DNA of 5,363 nt, taken from the NCBI GenBank assembly GCA_012032065.1, contig JAAURV010000228.1, positions 1 to 5,363 of the forward strand, in the 5' to 3' direction. This stretch comes from Hyphomicrobiales bacterium (lineage in GTDB: Bacteria > Pseudomonadota > Alphaproteobacteria > Rhizobiales > Aestuariivirgaceae). Numbering within the stretch: position 1 is the stretch's first letter; every line of letters starts with the position of its first letter. Position numbers and translations under genes: made by a program. A model generated the notes under the pieces. That model was not told the DNA's origin. It did no database searches and saw only the letters and a list, made by a program, of their open reading frames with translations. This document shows, in pieces, positions 1 through 5,363 of this stretch.

Positions 1-873
1 GGTAACCTCGGGCTGAAACTCGGAAACCGTTCCGTCGACATTGTCCTGGCCAAAGGAAGGCGAGGATGGCCCATCGGCGGCGGGCTTATCGTCTTTCGAC
101 TCTTTCAGCGGCATGGCGGCGGCGCTTGTTTTCTCCGCGCCGCGAATTTCCGCCAGCACCAACTGGCCAAACTTGTTGTTGCCTTCCTTGTAGAACCCAA
201 CGCCGTCGCTCGCCCTTAGGTTTGTGATGGTTCCAGTGTCGTCAAGGCCGCGGTCCATGAATTGGCCATCGGGTGTCAGAAAACTGGTGCGCACATCGAT
301 GAACCGTCCGCCCTTGGCCTCCACCCGCCCCTTCTGCAGCTCGGCGATGGCGCGCACATCCGCGTCGTAACGGAAATCGCCCATGGGCGGCGGCGCCACC
401 CAGAACACCGGAAGCCCGGCAGCCTTGATGGAATCGAGAATGCGATCGAGTTGCTGCGTGTAAGCGGCCTGCCACTCGGGCGTTCCGAAAGACAGGCGGT
501 TTCCCTCGGCACGGATTTCCTGCCGGTCATTCACGCCAAGCAAGACGACCACGGCGTCGAACTCATTGCCCTCGAGGATCTTCGGAAGCGCCACCGCCCA
601 GTCGTGCACTTCGGGGCGCGCCGCTCCCGATTCTTCCTTGAACCGGTTGGCGATCTCGAAGCCGCCTTCCGCTTCCGCTCTACGGGTCATGCCGGCTCCA
701 AGCCCGCCCGCCAGCGCGTCGCCGATGACAAGCAACCGCATGGCCTCGCCTTGCGCATCTTCCAACGTTTCGGAGCCAATGATCGGTAGATCGGTGCGAT
801 TTTCTGTCGGTGCTTGCGCAAGCGCTGTTGCCGACAGCGCGCAGCAGAGCGATATGCCAATCAGCCAGCGCAC
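1..873 (-). CDS. SGNH/DUF459-family periplasmic protein, 3' end outside the window
   Basis: The visible 291 codons have no stop and run off the left edge. The GTG start at 871-873 abuts the mltB stop (TGA then GTG). It is preferred because it gives a clean signal peptide (MRWLIG, hydrophobic core, cleavage probably after A19 in ALA-QA) and has a purine-rich ribosome site before it; the next in-frame ATG is codon 45, after the signal. The mature part follows the SGNH-hydrolase layout: block I at 51-59 (GDALAGGLG), block III at 113-116 (GVND), and block V at 222-227 (SDGVGF). Ser of block I is Ala53, and the His expected in the D-G-x-H-F motif is Gly226; Asp223 and Asn115 remain. This fits the DUF459 group of SGNH-like proteins but argues against ordinary esterase activity. 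From about residue 245 the chain becomes a Lys/Asp/Ser/Pro-rich, probably disordered tail. Coupling to mltB suggests a periplasmic role linked to peptidoglycan; that is inference. Confidence 0.85.
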   Translation of the reverse strand, partial: MRWLIGISLCCALSATALAQAPTENRTDLPIIGSETLEDAQGEAMRLLVIGDALAGGLGAGMTRRAEAEGGFEIANRFKEESGAARPEVHDWAVALPKILEGNEFDAVVVLLGVNDRQEIRAEGNRLSFGTPEWQAAYTQQLDRILDSIKAAGLPVFWVAPPPMGDFRYDADVRAIAELQKGRVEAKGGRFIDVRTSFLTPDGQFMDRGLDDTGTITNLRASDGVGFYKEGNNKFGQLVLAEIRGAEKTSAAAMPLKESKDDKPAADGPSSPSFGQDNVDGTVSEFQPEVT

Positions 874-2070
874 TCAGCTTCCTTTCTTCACTCGTTGCAA
901 GAGCTTGACGGATGGAACGCCGTCAAGCGGCAATCCGACACGCTTCTGATATGCAATAATTGCCTCATACGTCCTCGCGCCAAAGCGGCCATCGACCAAT
1001 CCCGTATCGAAGCCGAGATTGTTGAGCCGCCTCTGCAATTCGAGGCGCTGCTCGTAACTCAAATCGAAGCTCGTATCCGGCCAGTTGCCCACAATCGCCC
1101 CGCCGCCACGGATGCGGTCGGCGAGATGGCCAACCGCCAGCGCGTAAGAGTGCGAAATGTTGTAGGTCATGATGGCTTCGAAATTCTTCGTCACGAGAAA
1201 TGCCGGCCCGTTGACGCCCTGCGGCACCATCACGAAAGCTCTTGCATCGGATTTGGGAAGCTTCCCGCCATCCGCGCGGACGATCCCCATGCCAATCCAC
1301 GCCAAAATCGGCTTGCGGTTCGTTCTCCCGATCAGCGCGCGCTCGAAACCTTTGGGAAGGTCGATCTCCCAGCCCCACGAGAGTCCGGGAATCCAGCCGC
1401 TCTTGTTCAGATAGTTCGCGGTGGACGCGAGCGCATCTTCCTTCGATCCCCAGATGTCGCGCACGCCATCGCCCGTCCAATCGACAGCGCGCGAGATGTA
1501 GGACGTCGGGATGAACTGCGTGTGCCCCATGGCCGCCGCCCATGAACCGGTGAAATTCTCGGGCGTGCGGACGCCGGACTTGAGTATCTTGAACGCCGCC
1601 ACGATCTGCTCGCGCGCATAATCGCGCTTGCGCCCGGCATAAAGCAGCGTCGCCAGCGACTGCATCACTTTCATGGAGCCCTTGTCCTTGCCGAAGTTGG
1701 ACTCCATGCCCCAGATGCCGAGCAGGATGTGGCGATCGACGCCATATTTTTTCTCGATGGCCGAGAGCAGCGCCGCTTCCCGCGCCTTCATCTGCTGGCC
1801 GGTCTCGATGCGAATGGGCGTCACCGCCTTTTCGAGATAGGCCGACGTCGTCGACGTAAACTCCGGCTGGTTTCCGGCGAGCTTCAACACGCTGGCATCG
1901 GGTTCGGCGATGCCTGCAAATGCCTTGTCGAAAAGCCCGCGAGCCACGCCTTGCTTCTTTACCAGCGGCCAAACCGTATTCTCGATGAAGGCCTCGAACT
2001 TTGCGTCCGCCTGAGCAGGCGCTGCTATCGCCGCGACCGCAAGCAAAGCTGCAATAAATGTCTTTCGCAT
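874..2070 (-). CDS. mltB: Lytic murein transglycosylase, MltB type, with C-terminal peptidoglycan-binding domain
   Basis: A 398-residue secreted enzyme that would cleave the MurNAc-GlcNAc bond of peptidoglycan to give 1,6-anhydro-muropeptides in the periplasm. The signal peptide spans residues 1-21 (MRK, Ala/Leu core, ending AQA). It has no lipobox cysteine, so it would be a soluble form, unlike lipoprotein MltB of E. coli. The catalytic domain covers about 25-325: catalytic Glu123 in GMESNFG (121-127), the family motif MGHTQFIPTSY (181-191), and DIWGSKEDALASTANYL (205-221). A PG_binding_1 domain follows at about 338-392 (QRRLNNLGFDTGLVDGRFG around 346-364), the usual alphaproteobacterial architecture. 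I chose the ATG at 2068-2070; a TTG three codons upstream (2077-2079) is in frame but overlaps the likely ribosome site. It lies 84 nt after galE and directly before the SGNH gene, so a shared transcript is plausible. All key residues are present and the frame is intact. Confidence 0.95.
   Translation of the reverse strand: MRKTFIAALLAVAAIAAPAQADAKFEAFIENTVWPLVKKQGVARGLFDKAFAGIAEPDASVLKLAGNQPEFTSTTSAYLEKAVTPIRIETGQQMKAREAALLSAIEKKYGVDRHILLGIWGMESNFGKDKGSMKVMQSLATLLYAGRKRDYAREQIVAAFKILKSGVRTPENFTGSWAAAMGHTQFIPTSYISRAVDWTGDGVRDIWGSKEDALASTANYLNKSGWIPGLSWGWEIDLPKGFERALIGRTNRKPILAWIGMGIVRADGGKLPKSDARAFVMVPQGVNGPAFLVTKNFEAIMTYNISHSYALAVGHLADRIRGGGAIVGNWPDTSFDLSYEQRLELQRRLNNLGFDTGLVDGRFGARTYEAIIAYQKRVGLPLDGVPSVKLLQRVKKGS
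878..884 (-). promoter_or_regulatory. Ribosome binding site for the SGNH gene, inside the mltB 3' end
   Basis: On the minus strand AAGGAAG lies 4 nt before the GTG start and overlaps the last codons of mltB. Together with the abutting TGA-GTG it indicates translational coupling and supports the GTG start over the internal ATG. Confidence 0.6.
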
Positions 2071-2073
2071 CGT

Positions 2074-2077
2074 TTCC
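2074..2077 (-). promoter_or_regulatory. Short ribosome binding site for mltB
   Basis: GGAA, 3 nt before the ATG at 2068-2070. It is short and close, but it favours ATG over the in-frame TTG at 2077-2079, which overlaps it. Confidence 0.4.
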
Positions 2078-2081
2078 AATT

Positions 2082-2112
2082 CCGCCGTTCAGGGCCGATT
2101 CGCCGCCGTTCA
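2082..2112 (-). repeat. 10-bp direct repeat pair, 21-bp period, upstream of mltB
   Basis: TGAACGGCGG occurs twice on the minus strand, at 2103-2112 and 2082-2091, so the copies start 21 bp apart, two helical turns on the same DNA face. They lie 12-42 bp before the mltB start. They could be an operator, or chance in GC-rich DNA; nothing else supports a function. Confidence 0.35.
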
Positions 2113-2134
2113 TGCATTACAGGAAACCAGGAAA

Positions 2135-2149
2135 GCCGCCAATTGCGGC
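2135..2149 (-). terminator. Weak hairpin just after galE, possible attenuator or partial terminator
   Basis: GCCGC AATTG GCGGC, a 5-bp GC stem with a 5-nt loop, begins 6 nt after the galE stop and is followed by TTTCC rather than a true T-run. It may reduce read-through into mltB or stabilise the galE mRNA end. The stem is too short for a confident call. Confidence 0.3.
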
Positions 2150-2154
2150 CCCAA

Positions 2155-3144
2155 TCAGGCGGCGTTGCGCCGCAGCAGATGCTTTTCCCAATCGAGCGCC
2201 GAGCGTACGATGAAGTCGAGATCGGCATAATGGGGGTTCCAACCGAGGATGCTGCGCACGCGCTCCGCCCCCGCCACGATGGCCGCTGGATCGCCCGCCC
2301 GGCGCGGCGCCATGTCGACCCGGAAACTCGAGCCATGAGCCTTTTCAACCGCCCTGATCACTTCGAGCACCGAATACCCCTTGCCGTAACCGCAATTGAA
2401 GATGCCGCTATCGCCACCGCGCCTGAGATGCGCCAGGGCATCCATGTGCGCGGCAATCAGATCGCTTACGTGGATATAATCGCGAAGGCACGTTCCATCC
2501 GGCGTATCGTAGTCGGCGCCAAACACGTCCATGCGTTCGCGTTGACCCAGCGCGGTCTGGCAGGCGACCTTGATCAAGTGCGTCGCGCGCGGCGTTGATT
2601 GCCCGGTGCGGCCCTTGGGATCAGCTCCTGCCACATTGAAGTAGCGAAGCGCCGCATATTGAATGCCATGCGCGGCATGGGCATCGCGCAGCATCCATTC
2701 GGTCATCAGCTTCGAGGTGCCATAAGGCGAGATCGGCGCAGGTGCTGCATTCTCGAACACCGGCTGAGTGGCCGGATTGCCGTAAACCGCCGCGGTGGAT
2801 GAAAAGATAAAGCGCGGTATCTCATTCCGCACCGCCGCCGCCATCAGCGCCCGCGATTTCACCGTGTTATTGAGATAGTAGCCCAAGGGATCGCTGACCG
2901 AATCGGGAACCACGATCGAGCCCGCGAAATGCACAACCGCATCGAAGCGATGTTCTTGCATGACTTTGTCGAGAAGCGCTTCGTCGCCGATGTCGCCTTC
3001 GATCAGCTTGGCGCCGGGGGCCACCGCCCACCAGAATCCTGTCGAAAGATTGTCGAGGATCACCACGTCCTCGCCGGCGTCGGCGAGCGCCAGCACCATG
3101 TGGCTTCCGATGTAGCCAGCGCCTCCGGTGACCAATACCGTCAT
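2155..3144 (-). CDS. galE: UDP-glucose 4-epimerase
   Basis: A 329-residue cytoplasmic NAD-dependent epimerase that interconverts UDP-glucose and UDP-galactose, feeding galactose into surface polysaccharides. It belongs to the extended short-chain dehydrogenase family. The NAD-binding Rossmann motif TGGAGYIGS is at residues 6-14, the acidic residue binding the adenine ribose lies in DNLSTG (31-36), and the catalytic set is Thr117 (in FSSTAAVYG, 114-122), Tyr141 and Lys145 (YGTSK). LRYFNVAGADP (167-177), RDYIHVSDL (221-229) and RRAGDPA (281-287) complete the substrate site. The length matches the family norm of about 330-340. The ATG at 3142-3144 was chosen because the Rossmann strand starts at residue 2 and GGGAG lies 8 nt upstream; the frame stays open to 3240 but that extra stretch is not part of the fold. 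It is divergent from galU, its pathway partner, and precedes mltB on the same strand. Confidence 0.96.
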   Translation of the reverse strand: MTVLVTGGAGYIGSHMVLALADAGEDVVILDNLSTGFWWAVAPGAKLIEGDIGDEALLDKVMQEHRFDAVVHFAGSIVVPDSVSDPLGYYLNNTVKSRALMAAAVRNEIPRFIFSSTAAVYGNPATQPVFENAAPAPISPYGTSKLMTEWMLRDAHAAHGIQYAALRYFNVAGADPKGRTGQSTPRATHLIKVACQTALGQRERMDVFGADYDTPDGTCLRDYIHVSDLIAAHMDALAHLRRGGDSGIFNCGYGKGYSVLEVIRAVEKAHGSSFRVDMAPRRAGDPAAIVAGAERVRSILGWNPHYADLDFIVRSALDWEKHLLRRNAA

Positions 3145-3152
3145 GTCCGCTT

Positions 3153-3157
3153 CTCCC
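3153..3157 (-). promoter_or_regulatory. Ribosome binding site for galE
   Basis: GGGAG on the minus strand, 8 nt before the ATG at 3142-3144. It settles the start against longer upstream readings of the open frame. Confidence 0.7.
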
Positions 3158-3163
3158 GCAGCC

Positions 3164-3178
3164 TTAACGCAACTTAAA
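3164..3178. promoter_or_regulatory. CtrA-like site, TTAA-N7-TAAA
   Basis: TTAA at 3164-3167 and TAAA at 3175-3178 are separated by 7 nt, one mismatch from the alphaproteobacterial CtrA consensus TTAA-N7-TTAA. The exact TTAA pair here is spaced by 6, not 7. Weak on its own; a second copy with the same pattern lies at 3251-3265. Confidence 0.22.
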
Positions 3179-3221
3179 CGCAGTCGTAACGTTTTATCGC
3201 TTACCGTTATCAATGTTCCCT

Positions 3222-3239
3222 TGCCGGTTGTGGCCGGCA
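3222..3239 (+). promoter_or_regulatory. Inverted repeat in the galU leader
   Basis: TGCCGG (3222-3227) and CCGGCA (3234-3239) can pair around a 6-nt loop. A competing pairing, GGCCG (3232-3236) with CGGCC (3246-3250), shares its bases, so only one can form. It lies 31-48 nt before the galU start. It may be an operator or an RNA structure; GC-rich DNA makes such pairs common. Confidence 0.25.
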
Positions 3240-3250
3240 TGAATTCGGCC

Positions 3251-3265
3251 TTAACAGTGAGTAAA
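3251..3265 (+). promoter_or_regulatory. Second CtrA-like site, TTAA-N7-TAAA, at the galU start
   Basis: TTAA at 3251-3254, seven bases, then TAAA at 3262-3265, ending 4 nt before the galU ATG. If bound it would act on galU as a repressor by position. It also covers the poor ribosome site region of galU (GTGAG at 3257-3261). Confidence 0.22.
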
Positions 3266-3269
3266 TGTG

Positions 3270-4228
3270 ATGACGCATCCCATCAGCAAAGCCGTTTTCC
3301 CGGTTGCCGGTCTTGGCACCCGCTTTTTGCCCGCCACCAAGGCGATGCCCAAGGAAATGCTCACCGTCGTCGACAGGCCGCTGATCCAGCTCGCCGTGGA
3401 CGAAGCGCGGGAAGCCGGCATCGAGCACCTGATCTTCGTGACCGGCCGCAACAAGAGCGTCATCGAGGACCATTTCGACAAGCAGTACGAACTTGAATCG
3501 ACGCTACGCAAGCGCGGCAAGTCGATGGAACTGGACCTGCTTGAACAGGATCTGCCGGCAGCGGGCCAGACCAGCTTCACCCGCCAGCAGGAACCGCTTG
3601 GCCTCGGTCATGCCATTTGGTGCGCGCGCGAAATCGTCGGCAACGAACCCTTCGCGGTGCTCCTCCCCGACATGGTGATGCACGCCTCGCCCGGCTGCCT
3701 GTCGCAGATGATGCAGGTCTACGAGACAAGCGGCGGCGGAAATGTCGTGGCGGTCGAGGAGGTGGACTGGGCGGAGGTTCATCGCTACGGCGTTGTCGGC
3801 GCCAAGGACCGCAAGGATCGAACCTTCACCATCGACGCCATGGTCGAAAAACCGAAGCGCGAGGAAGCGCCCTCGAACCTGATCATCTCGGCCGCTATAT
3901 TCTTCAGCCGGAAATCTTCCGCGAGATCGAAAGTCAAAAACCCGGCGCCAGCGGCGAAATCCAGATCACCGACGCCATGATCAGGCTGATGAAATCGCAG
4001 CCGTTCCACGGCCTCGTCTACGACGGCCACACTTACGACTGCGGCGACAAGGTGGGCTTCCTCGCGGCCAATGTGGCTTATGGATTGGAGAGGCAGGACC
4101 TCTCGCCCGCATTCCGCGAAGCACTGAACCGGATCGTGGCGAACCATGGCGGTTATGTAAGCTGGCACAAAAGCCCGCCGCTTGAAGCGGTCTTGGAGAA
4201 GATCCGCGCTGGTGCGCTAGACGAATAG
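3270..4228 (+). pseudogene. galU: UTP-glucose-1-phosphate uridylyltransferase, interrupted by a one-base frameshift
   Basis: GalU makes UDP-glucose from UTP and glucose-1-phosphate in the cytoplasm. The first frame encodes residues 1-207 correctly: nucleotide-binding GLGTRFLPATK (14-24), PKEML (27-31), VTGRNK (57-62), PLGLGHAIW (109-117), LLPDMVM (131-137) and MVEKP (191-195). It then runs ISAAIFFSRK and stops at 3978-3980 (236 residues). The remainder, GRYILQPEIF, GEIQITDA (229-236) and TYDCGDK (255-261), continues in the next frame to the TAG at 4226-4228. One added base at 3888-3891, most simply GG to GGG, restores NLIISGRYILQP, as in rhizobial GalU, giving 319 residues. The normal family length is near 290-300, so there is a C-terminal extension of about 25 residues. 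ATG 3270 is preferred over the GTG at 3267. If real, the break removes the C-terminal third with essential residues. A sequencing error is the likelier cause, since the rest is well conserved. Confidence 0.9.
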
Positions 4229-4238
4229 GCGGAAGTCG

Positions 4239-4251
4239 CCGGCATTGCCGG
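4239..4251. terminator. Hairpin between convergent galU and barrel gene
   Basis: CCGGC ATT GCCGG, a 5-bp GC stem with a 3-nt loop, starts 11 nt after the galU stop in the 47-nt convergent gap (4229-4275). There is no T-run on either side. A smaller 4-bp hairpin, CCGC TTAG GCGG, follows at 4263-4274. A two-way termination role is suggested only by position. Confidence 0.3.
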
Positions 4252-4275
4252 TCACGAACACGCCGCTTAGGCGGA

Positions 4276-5363
4276 TCAAGGCCTGAGTTCGATCCCGGCC
4301 GACACGCGATGCTCGCGATAGTCGCCGTCATTGCCAACGCCATCGAACCACGTGGCATCGTATGACGCGGACCATGTGACCCATGGATTGAGCTTCCACG
4401 CCACACCCATCGTCGTGTCCACCGTGACATCGGTTCCGGCGCTTGCATCTTCGAGCGTCACTTCCGTGCCGCCAAAGATGTCGACATTCTCCTTGATCGC
4501 CTGAACCGCATCGACGCCGAATATCCAGGTTTGCGTCGCCGAGGTTCCAGCTTCCGTGACTTCGTCGAGCGCCGTACTCGCAGTGGCCGTCACCTCGGTC
4601 AGTTCAGTGGGCCGCCATGTCAGGTTGCGTCGACGCCCAAGACATTGGCGGTCTTGAGCGCACTGTCTTCGTAATCACGCGCGGAATAGACGAGTGCTGC
4701 CTCGCCCGACCAGATCGGGCCACGGTCGATCACAACACCGGCACGCGCGTTAAGGCCGTGCGAGTTTCGGTTTTCTCCGTTTCTATCAGTGCTCTTGAAA
4801 TGGAAACGCGGCGCATAGCCCACTTCCACGAAAGGTTTGAAGGAGGGCGGTTCCGAATAGGTCGCGCGTATGGAAACGGCAGGCTCGGCGTATTCGCGGT
4901 CGCCATTGTCTTCCGTGCCGCCGTCGAGCAATTCCAGATCGTCATAGAGCTGGACGTTTGGCGCCCGCGCGCAGCCGTCCTTCAAACTGGCCAAAGTCGT
5001 GGGTGAGCGAGGCTGACGCGCCGAAACTTTGGTCGTATCCAGTTTCCGTGGTGTCTCCATCCGCCTCTTCGAGTGTGTAACGGGCCTCGAACTCCGTGCG
5101 CGTGGTGCGCAGGATATCGAGCCGGAAGCGCGTCGCGGCATTGGCGTCAAGCACCGCCGCCTCCCCGTCGCCTTCGTACTCGAGCAGGCTGGCGCTGGCG
5201 TCTCCAGTCCAGGAATGGCGGCTCCAGTCGCTCTCGAAACGAAACGAGGCCTGATCCGCACGCCAAAGGCATCCTGGGGATTGGACGGCAAGTTGGCGGG
5301 ATTGGTGGAGTAGACCGCATCCACGCCCAGCGTGGGATAAATCCTGAACACCGGCGAACCGAA
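4276..5363 (-). pseudogene. Outer-membrane beta-barrel protein (BBP2/porin-2-like), three frameshifts, 5' end outside the window
   Basis: This stretch reads as one beta-barrel protein of 362 residues in the window once three single-base changes are allowed; the N-terminus and signal lie beyond the right edge. In order: FRIYPTLGVDAVYSTNPAN (start of the window part), then QASFRFESDWSRHSW after a missing base at about 5250-5258, then GRLRAGA-NVQLYDDLEL after an extra base at 4957-4959, then GVDA-NLTWRPTELTE after a missing base at 4626/4627, ending HRVSAGIELRP. Alternating polar/hydrophobic strands, many Tyr/Trp/Phe, acidic loops and the SDWSRH strand resemble the putative beta-barrel porin 2 (BBP2_2) family, often found near exopolysaccharide genes in alphaproteobacteria. 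The net correction of +1 base makes the whole span divisible by three, as expected for one gene. The protein would reside in the outer membrane; its cargo is unknown. It faces galU. Either a real decaying gene or low-quality sequence. Confidence 0.78.

Larger units (their letters stand above)
3145..3269. promoter_or_regulatory. Divergent galE/galU control region
   Basis: This 125-nt gap between divergent genes must hold the promoters for both. Its middle (about 3163-3215) is clearly richer in A and T than the flanking genes and contains a tandem imperfect repeat, CTTAACGCA at 3163-3171 and CTTAAACGCA at 3173-3182. I could not pick convincing -35/-10 pairs for either direction. A TTGATA hexamer at about 3208-3213 (minus strand) is the best -35 candidate for galE but has no good -10 at 16-18 nt. 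Confidence 0.6.

Noticed and set aside
814..1545. Plus-strand open frame of 243 codons antisense to mltB
   Set aside because: Same reasoning: the composition mirrors the MltB codons and no start context or domain is visible.
965..2113. Long minus-strand open frame (382 codons) overlapping mltB in another frame
   Set aside because: Its product is Arg/Gly/His-rich low-complexity text with no domain, while the overlapping frame encodes a full MltB. It is a shadow caused by high GC.
1729..2598. Long plus-strand open frame (289 codons) antisense to mltB and galE
   Set aside because: It spans the intergenic gap and two well-supported genes on the other strand and shows no recognisable motif; it is an antisense shadow.
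3886..3894. Programmed ribosomal frameshifting in galU
   Set aside because: No X-XXY-YYZ heptamer or downstream structure is evident at the junction, and GalU is not known to need recoding.
4239..4274. Strong intrinsic terminator between galU and the barrel gene
   Set aside because: Stems are only 4-5 bp and there is no T-run in either direction; kept only as a low-confidence hairpin.
1..5363. CRISPR array, insertion sequence, tRNA or phage-related gene
   Set aside because: I saw no regularly spaced repeats, transposase or integrase motifs, terminal inverted repeats or tRNA-like cloverleaf on either strand.

Overview
The window looks like chromosomal DNA from an alphaproteobacterium, most plausibly Rhizobiales-like. 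This rests on high GC with GC-rich third codon positions, a rhizobial-style GalU sequence, an alphaproteobacterial type of MltB followed by a DUF459/SGNH protein, and a BBP2-type outer-membrane barrel. I cannot name a genus. I see no mobile element, tRNA, rRNA or CRISPR array.

Layout, left to right. Three genes read leftwards on the minus strand: a periplasmic SGNH/DUF459-family protein (1-873, its 3' end lies beyond the left edge), a secreted lytic murein transglycosylase of the MltB type (874-2070), and UDP-glucose 4-epimerase galE (2155-3144). In transcription order this is galE, then 84 nt, then mltB, then the SGNH gene, whose GTG start directly abuts the mltB stop. A 125-nt divergent control region (3145-3269) separates galE from galU (3270-4228, plus strand), which carries a one-base frameshift near 3890. 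Facing galU, 47 nt away, is an outer-membrane beta-barrel gene on the minus strand (4276 to beyond the right edge). It needs three separate one-base corrections to be read through.

Functionally this is a cell-envelope locus. GalU makes UDP-glucose and GalE interconverts it with UDP-galactose, which supplies exopolysaccharide and lipopolysaccharide synthesis. MltB cleaves peptidoglycan glycan strands, and the SGNH protein is translationally coupled to it. The barrel protein would sit in the outer membrane.

The two points most worth a second look are these. First, all four reading-frame breaks fall in the right-hand 1.4 kb, while the three genes to the left are intact. Either the sequence there is poor or the locus is decaying. 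Second, the SGNH protein appears to lack both the catalytic serine and the catalytic histidine of its superfamily, so it may be a pseudoenzyme. I found no convincing evidence of a wholly new system.
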